This document shows, one piece after another, positions 8,316 to 18,686 of a DNA stretch of 55,447 bases. The notes beneath the pieces were generated by a model. The model saw only the letters and a program-made list of their open reading frames with translations. It did not search any database and was not told where the DNA came from. How positions within the stretch are numbered: position 1 is the stretch's first letter; each line of letters starts with the position of its first letter. The position numbers and the translations under genes were made by a program. Origin of the DNA: Alphaproteobacteria bacterium (GTDB taxonomy: Bacteria; Pseudomonadota; Alphaproteobacteria; Micavibrionales; Micavibrionaceae); the NCBI GenBank assembly GCA_020442425.1, contig JAGRKB010000008.1, forward strand, positions 1-55,447, written 5' to 3'.

Positions 8316-10342
8316 TTTTTGTCTCCCTTAATAGAACGGAGTGTAGTGCTTAAATCCCCCGCCTGCAAGGCCTGCTGCAAAACCGGCCCCAAATCCCCCT
8401 CCAGATTGAGATTGAGCTCAATAGGGCGGGTTCCAAAGACAGGACTTGTACCGCTCGCCTTTAAAGTACTGGTCATTTTCCCGTCCAGAGAACCATCCAT
8501 ATCCAAGGACAAGACAGAAAACTGAAAATCGCTTAAAGCTTGTCGAACGGTCTGCATTCTCGGGTCGTCTCCTTGTAAAGAAGCCGGGAATTCGCTTGGC
8601 GTATATTTGAAATATCCTTGATCTATACTATTCAAGGTACCTGATTTGAAATTCAGATGCCCATTTTTAATTTCTATAGGAAGGACTCCATCGAGCTGCC
8701 CTTGAGCTGAAAAAGAATCCTGCCCGAATAATTTGGAAAGCTGGTCAAGTTGTACCTGATGAAGCTCGATGCTTGTAGATATGGATTTTGCATTCGGCAT
8801 CAATGTTACAGGGGATGCAGAAATCCGCCCCCCAGCAAAGTCAAGACCGATATTGGATAGTTTAATCCCTTTATCCTGTGCCCCGGAAAAATTAAAGTGA
8901 CCTTTCGCGATCACATCATCATGATTAATCATGCGAAAACGCGCTTGCGAGAATTGTGTTCCATCCCCAATGGACCATGGGAAAAGTGTTGAAACACGAA
9001 TAGGGGATACCGTCAGTCCCTCAAACAAGAATCCGTTTAAGTCACCCGAAAGATCAGAAGGTGTAAGCTGAAGAGGCCCATCAATGATTGTATCTTTCTC
9101 AAAAGGCAGGGCAGCATGAATTTCTCCCTGTAAGCCTATTGTTCCATCAGAAAATTTTACGCCGAATTTATCTTTGAATGGGAAATAATCGGAAATAAGG
9201 CTAGCATCGATTTGGGTAGGAACAAAGCTAAGCTTAAAGGAATTACTATCATAACGGGCTGTTCCGCTGATCTTGAGAGGAGAAACACTCCCCGCTTGAA
9301 TAGCCCATGCAGCAGTTTTTGCGTCTTGGTCAAAAACATCTTTCGGAAGGGCAAATTGAACTGTAAGAGGATTGAGGCGAGACATCCAATCTTTTGTCAT
9401 CCGATCAGGTTCCTTTTGAAACAAAGAGAGAATATCTTCTCCTTGTTTGGCCTCAATAGAGAGTTCAAATTGCTCCGGAGGGGTTCTGTTCCACCGTCCG
9501 ATGATATCAATGTCGGGATACCCCGCAGGAGAGGTTTTAAAATAGAAAGGCTCGACCTTGGTTGAGTCAAACAAAAGGGCAACATCTTGCAAAAGGACAT
9601 TGGCTGTTTTAATGCTTCCGGCTAACACTTGACCGGACGCAAAAGCAGCGCCATTTGCAGGAGCATTATATTTTCCCGAACCTGAAAGGCGTGTGGCCTG
9701 AAAATCCGATAGCTCTAGTCTGGCTTCGGGAAGATTGAAATCTACCGAAAAATTTCCATCAGGGGAGATCCTCCCTGTACCATCCAGTGCAAAAGACAGA
9801 AGTTTTTGTTCGCTCCAAACAGAAAAATTTATGCTCTGCGAATTGTCAGATTTGGCTTCTATATGCGCTTTGCCCTGCACACGGAAATTTCCTTCCGGTG
9901 TATCCAGATCAAGAGTGATCCCTTGCAAAAGTAAAGTATCGAATGGAAATTTATTGTCTTCCGAAGAGGATTTGGGGAGTGTCGTATCCCATCCTGCTAA
10001 ACGAAATGTACCACCGTCTTCGATTTCGGCCATCAAAGTGATATCTTTGACGGAAAGGGTTTCAACATGACGATTGAAAATCAGGTCCCCCCAATCGAAT
10101 GACGCACTGACCTGATCAACCGTGCTAAAGTCATGTCCATCAAGAGAAATATGGTCGATCACAAGTCCGCTAGGGGTAAAAGCAAGGGTTTCAATATGAG
10201 CATCCGGAAATCCGGATAAGCGGATTTGAGTTTGTATAAAACTCTTAACAAAAATCCCTGAGCCCAAAACTGCGCCTCCGGCACAAAGGCCAAGGCCGCC
10301 GATAAGCAAAAGAATTTTACGGATCTTGCCTTTTTGACTCAT
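8312..10342 (-). CDS. ydbH: YdbH-type AsmA-like intermembrane lipid-transport protein
   Basis: A 676-residue protein with a single N-terminal membrane helix (about 10-30, LLLIGGLGLCAGGAVLGSG) and a long beta-rich periplasmic domain typical of the AsmA/TamB/YdbH group. The C-terminal part has the DUF-type GQLDGVLPIEIKNGHLNF segment characteristic of YdbH. It is shorter than the E. coli protein of about 880 residues. Family members form a hydrophobic groove carrying phospholipids between inner and outer membrane, partly redundant with TamB and YhdP. The gene lies 31 bases after parE on the minus strand and overlaps ynbE, so parE-ydbH-ynbE-ydbL is probably one transcript. Confidence 0.85.
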   Translation of the reverse strand: MSQKGKIRKILLLIGGLGLCAGGAVLGSGIFVKSFIQTQIRLSGFPDAHIETLAFTPSGLVIDHISLDGHDFSTVDQVSASFDWGDLIFNRHVETLSVKDITLMAEIEDGGTFRLAGWDTTLPKSSSEDNKFPFDTLLLQGITLDLDTPEGNFRVQGKAHIEAKSDNSQSINFSVWSEQKLLSFALDGTGRISPDGNFSVDFNLPEARLELSDFQATRLSGSGKYNAPANGAAFASGQVLAGSIKTANVLLQDVALLFDSTKVEPFYFKTSPAGYPDIDIIGRWNRTPPEQFELSIEAKQGEDILSLFQKEPDRMTKDWMSRLNPLTVQFALPKDVFDQDAKTAAWAIQAGSVSPLKISGTARYDSNSFKLSFVPTQIDASLISDYFPFKDKFGVKFSDGTIGLQGEIHAALPFEKDTIIDGPLQLTPSDLSGDLNGFLFEGLTVSPIRVSTLFPWSIGDGTQFSQARFRMINHDDVIAKGHFNFSGAQDKGIKLSNIGLDFAGGRISASPVTLMPNAKSISTSIELHQVQLDQLSKLFGQDSFSAQGQLDGVLPIEIKNGHLNFKSGTLNSIDQGYFKYTPSEFPASLQGDDPRMQTVRQALSDFQFSVLSLDMDGSLDGKMTSTLKASGTSPVFGTRPIELNLNLEGDLGPVLQQALQAGDLSTTLRSIKGDKK

Positions 10343-10373
10343 GCCAAACGATCCTGCTTTGCGGGGTTAGGGA

Positions 10374-12386
10374 TTAAATATCGATGTTATCTACAAATGT
10401 GGCATTTTGTTGAATAAAATCAAATCGTGCCTCTGCATTTTTTCCCATCAATTTGTTGACCAGATCTTCAAGGTCAGGATTCGTGCCTTGCTCCTCTGGA
10501 GAAAGGAGCTCGGCTGCCGCAGCAGCGTCTCTCAAGTTAACACGGATGAGTGTGCGGCTTTGAGGGTCCATAGTTGTTTCCTTGAGCTGCTTGGCAGGCA
10601 TCTCTCCTAAACCTTTAAATCGGGACACTTCCACCTTGCTCTTGCCTTTAAATGTGGATTTCATCAATGCATCTTTATGAGCATCATCCATAGCATAAGC
10701 GCTGACATTTCCGGCGGTTAGACGGTACAAAGGCGGCTGAGCCAAATAGAGATGGCCTTTGGCCACCAGCTCGGGCATCTGGGAATAAAACATAGTCATC
10801 AATAGCGAGGCGATGTGAGCTCCATCAACGTCAGCATCAGTCATGATAATAATACGTTCGTAACGAAGGTTTTTAAGTGAAAAGGCAGAGCCTGATCCAC
10901 ATCCCAAGGCTTGAATCAAATCCTGAATTTCCTGATTGTCCCGTATTTTATCGCGGGTGGCACTAATAACGTTCAGAATTTTTCCACGCAAAGGAAGAAT
11001 GGCTTGAGTCTCACGGTTGCGACCCTGCTTCGCAGACCCGCCCGCACTATCACCCTCAACGATGAACAGTTCCGTACCATCAGCAGAGTTGCGGGAACAA
11101 TCCGCCAACTTACCCGGCAATCGCAAACGTCTGGTTGGCGTTTTACGAGACATTTCTTTTTCATCTTTGCGACGCTTGCGCTCTTCCGCCTTATTGATAA
11201 AAGCCTCAAGCAAAGAAGTGCTGCGAGATGGATCGCTGGTCAGCCAGTGGTCAAAATAGTCTTTTAAAGCATTATCCACCAAACGGGTAACTTCGGATGT
11301 TGCAAGCTTGTCTTTGGTTTGCCCTTGGAATTGAGGATCACGGATAAACACCGACAGCATGATGGCGGCTCCGTTCAACACGTCATCGGCTTGAATTTGT
11401 CCGGCTTTCTTATTGCCTGTTAATTCACCATATCCTTTTAAACCACGAACCAACATGGTGCGTAAACCGGCCTCATGCGTTCCCCCTTGAGGCGTAGGAA
11501 CGGTATTGCAATAGGATTTGGAAAACCCGTCCTCTTCCGCGAACCATGCAATCGCGCATTCTACACGACCTGCACCATCAGGAAATTCGGCCGTACAGTG
11601 AAAAGGATCAGGAACAAGGGGTTCCTGAGAGGCAATCGCCGTAGACAAATAATCCATCAACCCGTTTGGAAAATGGAAACTGGCATTGGCCGGAACTTTA
11701 CTATCAGCAGAAAGAATTTCCGGATCGCAAGACCACTTGATCTCAACGCCTCTGAACAGATAAGCTTTGGAACGCGCCAAATCATGAATACGACGGGCAG
11801 AAAATTTTTGAGCTCCGAAGATTTCAGGATCCGCATGAAACGTGACGCTGGTTCCGCGTTTCCCTTTAGGGGCTTTCCCAAGCGTTTGCAATTTGGAGTG
11901 AACCAGACCCTTGGAAAACTCCTGACGATAATGCGTTCCGTCACGAACCACATCAACACTCATTATATCTGATAGGGCATTGACAACGGAAATACCAACC
12001 CCGTGCAAACCGCCCGAGGTTTGGTAAGCCTTGTTGGAAAATTTCCCCCCGGAGTGTAGTACAGTCAGAATAACTTCCAACGCAGACTTTTTAGGGTATT
12101 TGGGGTGAGGATCAATAGGAATGCCGCGCCCATTATCGGAAATGGTCACACTGCTATCCTTTGAGAGGTGAATTTCGATCAAATTGGCATATCCGGCAAC
12201 GGCTTCATCCATCGAGTTGTCGAGAATCTCATTAACAAGATGATGCATTGCAGCATCGTCGGTGCCGCCAATATACATGCCGGGACGACGTCGGACAGGC
12301 TCCAGCCCTTCCAAAACCTCAATATCTTCAGCATTATAGCCCGGCTCAGCGGTTTTCTTTTTCGCGTTTGAAAACAAATCACTCAT
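10374..12386 (-). CDS. parE: DNA topoisomerase IV subunit B
   Basis: A 670-residue ParE, the ATPase subunit of the enzyme that decatenates daughter chromosomes. The GHKL ATPase is shown by EILDNSMDEA, DNGRGIP and [16 protein letters not shown]; the transducer follows; the TOPRIM domain has [13 protein letters not shown] and DADVDGAHI; the C-terminus has RFKGLGEMP. It is shorter than the GyrB at 46 kb and lacks that protein's extra segment between TOPRIM and tail, which together with the KYPKK loop after the GHKL motif identifies it as ParE. It is the first gene of the likely parE-ydbH-ynbE-ydbL transcript and is divergent from the secreted protein gene at 12.5 kb. Confidence 0.93.
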   Translation of the reverse strand: MSDLFSNAKKKTAEPGYNAEDIEVLEGLEPVRRRPGMYIGGTDDAAMHHLVNEILDNSMDEAVAGYANLIEIHLSKDSSVTISDNGRGIPIDPHPKYPKKSALEVILTVLHSGGKFSNKAYQTSGGLHGVGISVVNALSDIMSVDVVRDGTHYRQEFSKGLVHSKLQTLGKAPKGKRGTSVTFHADPEIFGAQKFSARRIHDLARSKAYLFRGVEIKWSCDPEILSADSKVPANASFHFPNGLMDYLSTAIASQEPLVPDPFHCTAEFPDGAGRVECAIAWFAEEDGFSKSYCNTVPTPQGGTHEAGLRTMLVRGLKGYGELTGNKKAGQIQADDVLNGAAIMLSVFIRDPQFQGQTKDKLATSEVTRLVDNALKDYFDHWLTSDPSRSTSLLEAFINKAEERKRRKDEKEMSRKTPTRRLRLPGKLADCSRNSADGTELFIVEGDSAGGSAKQGRNRETQAILPLRGKILNVISATRDKIRDNQEIQDLIQALGCGSGSAFSLKNLRYERIIIMTDADVDGAHIASLLMTMFYSQMPELVAKGHLYLAQPPLYRLTAGNVSAYAMDDAHKDALMKSTFKGKSKVEVSRFKGLGEMPAKQLKETTMDPQSRTLIRVNLRDAAAAAELLSPEEQGTNPDLEDLVNKLMGKNAEARFDFIQQNATFVDNIDI

Positions 12387-12472
12387 AATTACTAACTTTT
12401 TTGGTATAATAATGTGGTTGGGGCTGCATCAGAGCATAGAATGTCCCCAAAAACAATAAGGGTGAGGCCGGA

Positions 12473-13756
12473 ATGGCAATTTATAGACAAAAGCTTTTAT
12501 TTTTATTGGTGTTTTTATCCTGCGCGTCAGGATTTTCCGGAATATCAAAGGCATATTTGCGGTTGGATAGCATCCCCGAACTTTCCTACGAGATAACAAA
12601 AAGTCCGGAAGAATTGGATAAATTGCTGGAAATACATACTGAAAAACCATTCGGAGATGAGAGCTTGGCAATGGAAATTACATTGCCAATTGGCTGGCAT
12701 CGCTATGAAACAGAAACTGTTCTGGATGAAAAAGAAAGTTCCAAAGAAAACTCGTTCAATGGGTTAACAAAAAGAGCATATCAAATTGACAAAGGCGGCG
12801 ATATTTTCAGGATGTTGGTTCGGTATTCAACACCGCCTCGCATTCAGCGCCGTTCAGAGTTCAGAGTTCGGAGTATAGAAATCAATTCGCTGATTTCTCT
12901 TGAGAACTGGTTTACAGAGTTGATTTTGCAAATGGGATTTTCTCCTGAAGGAATAAAAATAGTCAACAGGGATCGCTTGGAAGCGCAATATACGATTTTT
13001 GAATATGGCGAGCCGATGGTGACACGCGCGGTAGTAACCAGAAGCGGGGATAAAATCATTATTGCCGAATTCATGGTGCATCAGGAAAACATAGCAAAAG
13101 AAGGTGATCTTCAAGTTTATTCCATGCAGAAATTTAAGATGTTATCTCCTGAAATAGATTTGCCGATTGCCCTAAACGTATATCCTTTTGTTGATATTGC
13201 GAAATTTAATTATCCGCAAAACTGGATATTATACACACCTGGTATAACGACGATCGATCGTATGGATGCTTCCATAATCAATTTGAGAGGGATGAGTGAT
13301 ACATCTAATGCAACCTACGACACAATGCAAATGAATGGTCGCGTGGATGTGACCGTTGTTTACAAATCTCCGGATGTCACCGTTGCCAGTGAAATGGGGA
13401 TTATCGGTCAGTCACTGAAAGATAATGGCTTGGTATTAAGCGAAAAAATCGAGAATAGTGAAAAATTCAAGGTCAATAAAAATATCAGTAAATCTGCCGT
13501 AACGATTTACCACATTATTCCTCCTGCGTCCGAGCAATTGAAAACCAATAAATTTTCATACTCTTCTAGAGAGAAAAGTAAAAAATTGGCAGATTACGAA
13601 TACTGGATAGGAACGTTGGAAACATCGGGCAGGTATTATTTTGTTAGGCTCCTGACAATTGGAAGAGATGAAGATTTTAGAGCATGGGCCGAAAACACGG
13701 AAGTATTCAAAGTTCTTTTGGAGAGCATTGCTCCGGTCAACGACGATATCCACTAA
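12473..13756 (+). CDS. Unknown secreted protein with two related domains
   Basis: A 427-residue protein with a clear signal peptide (LLFLLVFLSCASGFSG, cleavage near residue 25-28). The mature part divides into two halves of about 200 residues. Each begins with a strand followed by a P-x-x-W motif (LPIGWHRYE near 77, and YPQNWILYTP near 250) and ends with a similar helix (QVYSMQKFKMLSP, and AWAENTEVFKVLLESIAP). The pattern resembles PsbP/DcrB-like folds and suggests an internal duplication. Function is unknown; a periplasmic location is expected. The gene is divergent from parE with 86 bases between and ends at a bidirectional terminator shared with der. Confidence 0.75.
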   Translation: MAIYRQKLLFLLVFLSCASGFSGISKAYLRLDSIPELSYEITKSPEELDKLLEIHTEKPFGDESLAMEITLPIGWHRYETETVLDEKESSKENSFNGLTKRAYQIDKGGDIFRMLVRYSTPPRIQRRSEFRVRSIEINSLISLENWFTELILQMGFSPEGIKIVNRDRLEAQYTIFEYGEPMVTRAVVTRSGDKIIIAEFMVHQENIAKEGDLQVYSMQKFKMLSPEIDLPIALNVYPFVDIAKFNYPQNWILYTPGITTIDRMDASIINLRGMSDTSNATYDTMQMNGRVDVTVVYKSPDVTVASEMGIIGQSLKDNGLVLSEKIENSEKFKVNKNISKSAVTIYHIIPPASEQLKTNKFSYSSREKSKKLADYEYWIGTLETSGRYYFVRLLTIGRDEDFRAWAENTEVFKVLLESIAPVNDDIH

Positions 13757-13760
13757 AAAC

Positions 13761-13787
13761 AAAACCTCCCGGATGGGAGGTTTTTTT
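13761..13787 (+). terminator. Bidirectional intrinsic terminator
   Basis: AAAACCTCCC pairs with GGGAGGTTTT around the loop GGAT, and a run of seven Ts follows. The other strand also ends in a T-rich stretch, so the hairpin serves both the secreted-protein gene and der, which converge here. Confidence 0.85.
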
Positions 13788-13791
13788 ACTG

Positions 13792-15246
13792 CTATTTTGC
13801 GTACGGGTTTTTACTTTTTCGCAGTAGCAAACGAATCGGAACTCCATTTAAGCCGTAATCCTGACGCAGCCCGTTAATAAGATATCTTTTATAGGTGGCA
13901 GGCAAATCATCAGGTTTAGAAACCCAAACAGCAAAGGTTGGGGGGCGGGTATTGATTTGTGACATATAACGCAAACGATTGGGACGACCGCCGACCAAAG
14001 GAGGAGGATATTGAGAAATCTTTGCCTCCAGCCATTTGTTGATCTTCCATGTGGATACACGCTTGTTCCAGATTTTATAGGACTCAAGAGCCGCCCCCAT
14101 CAATCGGTCAAGATTTTGCTCTCGCAAAGCAGACATGGTAACAAAAGGAATATCCGGAATTTGAGCAAGAGAATCGGCAAGAATATATTTAATTTCTTCC
14201 AGCTTCTCGGATCGATTCTGAACAGTATCCCATTTATTGATCCCAATCACCAGAATGCGGCCCTCCCGAATAACCAGATCAGCAATTTGTAGATCCTGTT
14301 TTTCAAGAGGAGCTTGCGCGTCGATCAATAAAAAGACGATTTGCGACAAACGAATAGCGCGCAACGTATCATCAATTGCCATTTTCTCAAGTTTAGCCGT
14401 GATCTTTGATTTGCGACGAAGACCTGCAGTATCAACCAAGCGGAATGTCTGCGCTCCCCACTTCCAGTCAACGGCAATAGAGTCGCGTGTTAGTCCGGCC
14501 TCAGGGCCGGTAATAACACGATCTTCTTGAAGCAAAGCGTTCATCAATGTTGATTTTCCGGCGTTCGGACGTCCGACCAAAGCAATACGGATAGGTTTCT
14601 CGGACAAAACCCCATCATCAACAATTTCTTCTGCAACCTCTTGTCCTTCAATGGATGCAAAATCAAAGTCTTCATCACCTTCAAGTTGATCCAGCTCTTC
14701 TTCACTCCAGAATTTCTGTCCATCCTCATCACTGTGAACAATTTCTTCTTCTTCAGGAAAATAGGGGAGGAGCTGCGTATAAAGTTCGTCAATCCCGATG
14801 CCATGCGCTGCTGAAAAAGCAATAGGATCGCCAAGTCCCAAGCCATAAGCTTCCGCGCGCGCCTGATCCAGAATATGATCTTGCTCACACTTGTTAACCA
14901 GAAGAAGAACAGGCTTTTCCTGTTTTCTTAACCAGCGTGCAAAATGCTCATCCATAGGAGTAATGCCGGCACGTCCATCAATGACGAAGAGAACAACATC
15001 GGCTGTGCCCAAAGCTAGCTCGGTCTGACGACGCATGCGGGCTTCCATACTATCATCGAACTTTTCTTCCAATCCCGCAGTGTCTACCAGACGAAGTTTT
15101 TTATCAAGAATGCGCCCATCACATTCCCTCCAATCCCTCGTAACTCCGGGGGTGTCATCAACAATAGCCATCTGCTTTCCGGTTAAGCGGTTAAACAGAG
15201 TAGATTTTCCGACATTCGGACGCCCAACAATGGCAAGGCTCAGCAT
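13792..15246 (-). CDS. der: Ribosome-assembly GTPase Der (EngA)
   Basis: A 484-residue double GTPase acting in 50S subunit maturation. Domain one has GRPNVGKST at 8-16, DTAGLEE near 55 and NKCE near 118; domain two has GRPNAGKST near 225, DTAGLRRKS and NKWD; a KH-like domain ends the protein ([12 protein letters not shown], then [11 protein letters not shown]). An acidic linker of about 40 residues separates the GTPase domains. It follows bamB on the minus strand, reproducing the yfgM-bamB-der order of E. coli. The start at 15246 has the family-typical short N-terminus. Confidence 0.95.
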   Translation of the reverse strand: MLSLAIVGRPNVGKSTLFNRLTGKQMAIVDDTPGVTRDWRECDGRILDKKLRLVDTAGLEEKFDDSMEARMRRQTELALGTADVVLFVIDGRAGITPMDEHFARWLRKQEKPVLLLVNKCEQDHILDQARAEAYGLGLGDPIAFSAAHGIGIDELYTQLLPYFPEEEEIVHSDEDGQKFWSEEELDQLEGDEDFDFASIEGQEVAEEIVDDGVLSEKPIRIALVGRPNAGKSTLMNALLQEDRVITGPEAGLTRDSIAVDWKWGAQTFRLVDTAGLRRKSKITAKLEKMAIDDTLRAIRLSQIVFLLIDAQAPLEKQDLQIADLVIREGRILVIGINKWDTVQNRSEKLEEIKYILADSLAQIPDIPFVTMSALREQNLDRLMGAALESYKIWNKRVSTWKINKWLEAKISQYPPPLVGGRPNRLRYMSQINTRPPTFAVWVSKPDDLPATYKRYLINGLRQDYGLNGVPIRLLLRKSKNPYAK

Positions 15247-15294
15247 AATAAGATGCTCTTTTCAAAAAAATTAGAGGTCTAAAAATCTCCCTGC

Positions 15295-16680
15295 CTATCT
15301 CCAAGCAGAGAGCGTTCCGTTTTCATGCAAAAGATAAAGTGTTTCATTTGCAATGACAGGGGATACAGCAACTCGCCCACCGGAGTCAAATTGTGCTGTT
15401 TTTTCCCCTGTTTCAGGATTAATTACTAAAATTGTACCGTTCGGAGCACAGAGCAACAAACGTCCGCCTGCCAAAACCGGACCATTCCATAGCAATGGGT
15501 TATGTGGAATTTCAGTCCGTTCATTTTCATTTATATAAGAATCAAGGGACTTAACCCACATGAGGCTTCCCGTATCTCGCCCCAAGGCAACCAATTCATA
15601 ATCGGAAGTGACAAGGAAGAGGCTATTGCCCGAAACCCAAGGGGATTTAGCGCTGCCGATATCCCGTTGCCAGACACGGCGCCCCGTTCTTTGCTCAATA
15701 GCAACAATTTTACTGCTATAATTAACCCCGAACACGAGATCTTTATCAATAACGGGAAGTCCTGAAATATCAGGCAAAGAAGAGGAGCCACCTCGGCTAA
15801 GATAAGAGGACAGGTCTTCGCTCCACGCCACGGAACCGTTTTCTACGCGCAATGCCACAAGTTCTCCCGAGGAGAGCGGGGCGACCACAATGTCATTATT
15901 GGCAGCAGGACTGGCTGCACCAATAATGCCTGCATTCTCGCTCAGTCCCTCATATTCCCATTTTTTCTCTCCTGTGCGTACGGAGAAAGCCGCAACGCGG
16001 TTATCAACACTTAGCACATAAACACTGTCCCCAATAATGGTCGGGGCGGAACGAGACGGAGAGTTAAGCTCGGATTTCCAGATTTTCTTGCCGGTACTAA
16101 GATCTAGGGCCAAGACTTCACGATAACCGTTGGTAACAAAGAGAATATTGCCCGAGACAGAAAGACCGCCACTAATAACGTCCTCGTCCTCATGCTTTGG
16201 ACGAACAGAGCGATCCCATAATTTTTTTCCGGTAGACGCATCAAAGGCGCGAATTTCTGAATCAGTGTCCAGAGTATAAATAACTCCGTTATAAAGAACG
16301 GGCTGGGCGATAAGCGGCAGTTCATCTGTAGAGCCTGATCCAATATCGGCAGACCACAATTTTTTAATCTCTCCGGAAGAAAAAGCGGGGTTCTGCATCG
16401 TGTGGTTTGGATAGCCTCCCGCTTGAGGCCAGTATTCATTCACCCAAGGCGCAGGAGCTACAAATCCCTCTCCGGATAGTTCCGTATCGGTTGGCTCCAA
16501 CTTGGTTTGCAGCTGTAGAATAGATATGCGCTCGCCCGGTAAAGGTGTTTTCTTGTCATCATCAGAAAACCAGCTGCAGGCTGATAGGGTCATGACGCTG
16601 GCCAATAGGAGCGACATTGTTCCAATGTGAACAGGGCGACGTTTGAGCAACATGGAAAAGGCAGCTGGGTGAATATCCAT
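15295..16680 (-). CDS. bamB: Outer-membrane assembly lipoprotein BamB
   Basis: A 461-residue lipoprotein with lipobox LSAC near residue 35 and then PQQ-like beta-propeller blades, seen as repeats of the type STGKKLWDRSV, STGKKIWKSEL, RTGEKKWEYEG, RTGRRVWQRD and DTGSLMWVKS. BamB scaffolds the BAM complex that inserts outer-membrane proteins such as LptD. I keep the start at 16680 because CGGAG lies eight bases upstream, inside the end of the preceding gene; an internal Met at residue 10 would also leave a proper signal. It is flanked by the YfgM-like gene (5-base gap) and der. Confidence 0.92.
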   Translation of the reverse strand: MDIHPAAFSMLLKRRPVHIGTMSLLLASVMTLSACSWFSDDDKKTPLPGERISILQLQTKLEPTDTELSGEGFVAPAPWVNEYWPQAGGYPNHTMQNPAFSSGEIKKLWSADIGSGSTDELPLIAQPVLYNGVIYTLDTDSEIRAFDASTGKKLWDRSVRPKHEDEDVISGGLSVSGNILFVTNGYREVLALDLSTGKKIWKSELNSPSRSAPTIIGDSVYVLSVDNRVAAFSVRTGEKKWEYEGLSENAGIIGAASPAANNDIVVAPLSSGELVALRVENGSVAWSEDLSSYLSRGGSSSLPDISGLPVIDKDLVFGVNYSSKIVAIEQRTGRRVWQRDIGSAKSPWVSGNSLFLVTSDYELVALGRDTGSLMWVKSLDSYINENERTEIPHNPLLWNGPVLAGGRLLLCAPNGTILVINPETGEKTAQFDSGGRVAVSPVIANETLYLLHENGTLSAWR

Positions 16681-16685
16681 CGAGT

Positions 16686-17360
16686 TTACTCCGCTGGGGC
16701 AGATTGAATTTTGGAAGCTTGGGACTGATAAACTTTCTGCAGGGCAGAAACTTGAGAACTCATGCTAGGCGGCAGACGATTATCGGCAGAGAGAAGAGCG
16801 AGGTCCTCAAGGGCACCTTGGTAATCGGAAAGCTTATGAGCTTTTATCACGGACGACACCATCAAGGCTCTTAAACGCCATACCGAATTGGAATTATCCA
16901 GAACGGGTTGAAGAATTTTCATCAAACCCTCCGCAGACAGCTCAGGGGACTCGTCCAAAAGGATGGAGGTTTTCTGCACGCTGGCCAAATCACGCAAATC
17001 TTGAGGCAGTGATGAGTCTGCAATCACAGAGTCATACAATGAGATAGCATCGCTCAACTTGCCGTCTTTCACGGCAAGGGCAGCGGCATTCATCGCGGAA
17101 AAGCCTTTCCCCGCTCCGTCAAGCTTCTCGGAAGTAGCACGCAGCGCAGAATATTGGTCCTTGTCTTGAAGGGCTTCCAGTATTTGGGAGGTTTGATCTT
17201 CCGCCTTATTATTTTTATAGGCTGTCCAACCGGAGTTAAAAGCCGTCGCCAAAATGATCAGGCCAATCAGGGTCAGAACTGTCTTCCCATGTTCTTGCCA
17301 TAACTGGGACATGCGGTCTGCTTTCATCATTTCATCGACATCGCGAAGAATATCACTCAT
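16686..17360 (-). CDS. YfgM-like TPR membrane protein
   Basis: A 224-residue protein with one membrane helix at about 23-42 (VLTLIGLIILATAFNSGW) and a helical TPR-like periplasmic domain (AMNAAALAVKDGKLSDAI and similar). This is the DUF2133/YfgM architecture: inner-membrane anchor plus TPR domain associated with SecYEG and periplasmic chaperones. The frame extends upstream to 17471, but the ATG at 17360 has a GGGAG sequence, begins the typical MSDILRDVDE, and leaves room for the icd promoter. It is the first gene of the yfgM-bamB-der cluster and is divergent from icd. Confidence 0.85.
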   Translation of the reverse strand: MSDILRDVDEMMKADRMSQLWQEHGKTVLTLIGLIILATAFNSGWTAYKNNKAEDQTSQILEALQDKDQYSALRATSEKLDGAGKGFSAMNAAALAVKDGKLSDAISLYDSVIADSSLPQDLRDLASVQKTSILLDESPELSAEGLMKILQPVLDNSNSVWRLRALMVSSVIKAHKLSDYQGALEDLALLSADNRLPPSMSSQVSALQKVYQSQASKIQSAPAE

Positions 17361-17464
17361 TCGGGAACTCCCATCAAATAGTTGTAGTATGACCTCTTTA
17401 GCTCCTGAGGCTTTTCCTGTAAAGTACAGGAATAAAATAATTAATAGAGTTTTTGAGGTTTTCC

Positions 17465-18676
17465 ATGGCAAAAATTAAAGTTCAAAACCCGATAGTGGAA
17501 ATAGACGGCGATGAAATGACCCGTGTGATCTGGGCTTGGATCAAGGATCGTTTCATTCATCCCTACCTTGATATTGATTTAAAATATTTTGACCTCTCTG
17601 TTCAAAATAGGGACGCCACAGAAGATCAGGTTACGATTGACGCGGCCAATGCCATTAAAACCCACCGCGTAGGCGTTAAATGCGCGACAATTACACCTGA
17701 TGAGGCGCGGGTAAAAGAATTCAATCTTAAAAAGATGTGGAAATCACCAAACGGTACGATTCGTAACATACTGGATGGCACGGTTTTCCGTGAGCCAATT
17801 ATTTGTAGCAACATTCCCCGATATGTACCGGGATGGACTTCCCCGATCATCATCGGACGTCATGCTTTTGGCGACCAGTATAAGGCGACAGATTTCAAAG
17901 TAGAAGGGTCGGGAAAGTTAACCATGACCTTTACGCCGGATGATGGCTCAGCGGTGCAAGACTTTGAAGTATTTCACTTTAAAGGCGCTGGGGTGGCTTT
18001 AGGTATGTATAATGTGGAATCCTCGATAGAAGGGTTTGCGCGCGCTTGCTTTAATTACGCAACGGCGCGTAGCATGCCGCTTTACATGTCCACAAAGAAC
18101 ACAATCCTAAAAGCTTATGATGGTAAATTTATTGAAATATTTCAAAGGGTTTACGATCGGGAATTTAAAGCTGATTTTGAAAAGCGCGGCCTGTTTTATG
18201 AGCATCGCCTGATTGATGACATGGTCGCCTTTGCAGTAAAATCAAAGGGCGGCATGGTTTGGGCCTGTAAGAACTATGATGGTGACGTGCAATCCGATAT
18301 TGTCGCGCAAGGATTTGGATCTTTGGGCTTGATGACTTCAGTCTTGTTGACTCCAGACGGACAAATTGTTGAAGCCGAAGCGGCACATGGAACCGTAACC
18401 CGTCACTATAGACAATTTCAAAAAGGCGAGAAAACATCGACCAACCCGATCGCCTCTATTTTTGCATGGACACAAGCATTAAAATATAGAGGACGCTTTG
18501 ACAACTCGCCCGATGTTGTTGATTTTGCAGAAAAATTAGAAAAAGCCTGTATCGATACTGTTGAACAAGGGGGCATGACAAAAGATTTGGCTCTTCTCAT
18601 TGGCTCCCAACAGAACTATTTGACAACGGAGGACTTTATGGACAAAGTCTGTGCCAATTTGGAAAAAGCTCTATAG
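17465..18676 (+). CDS. icd: NADP-dependent isocitrate dehydrogenase (eukaryote-like type)
   Basis: A 403-residue enzyme of the TCA cycle converting isocitrate to 2-oxoglutarate with NADP reduction. Hallmarks are the start [20 protein letters not shown], the substrate-binding [22 protein letters not shown] and the coenzyme site [11 protein letters not shown] with [13 protein letters not shown]. The length and sequence type match the mitochondrial-like homodimeric class common in alphaproteobacteria, not the E. coli class. An in-frame ATG 12 bases upstream is less likely. The L,D-transpeptidase gene follows after 10 bases. Confidence 0.95.
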   Translation: MAKIKVQNPIVEIDGDEMTRVIWAWIKDRFIHPYLDIDLKYFDLSVQNRDATEDQVTIDAANAIKTHRVGVKCATITPDEARVKEFNLKKMWKSPNGTIRNILDGTVFREPIICSNIPRYVPGWTSPIIIGRHAFGDQYKATDFKVEGSGKLTMTFTPDDGSAVQDFEVFHFKGAGVALGMYNVESSIEGFARACFNYATARSMPLYMSTKNTILKAYDGKFIEIFQRVYDREFKADFEKRGLFYEHRLIDDMVAFAVKSKGGMVWACKNYDGDVQSDIVAQGFGSLGLMTSVLLTPDGQIVEAEAAHGTVTRHYRQFQKGEKTSTNPIASIFAWTQALKYRGRFDNSPDVVDFAEKLEKACIDTVEQGGMTKDLALLIGSQQNYLTTEDFMDKVCANLEKAL

Positions 18677-18686
18677 GGTAGTATTA

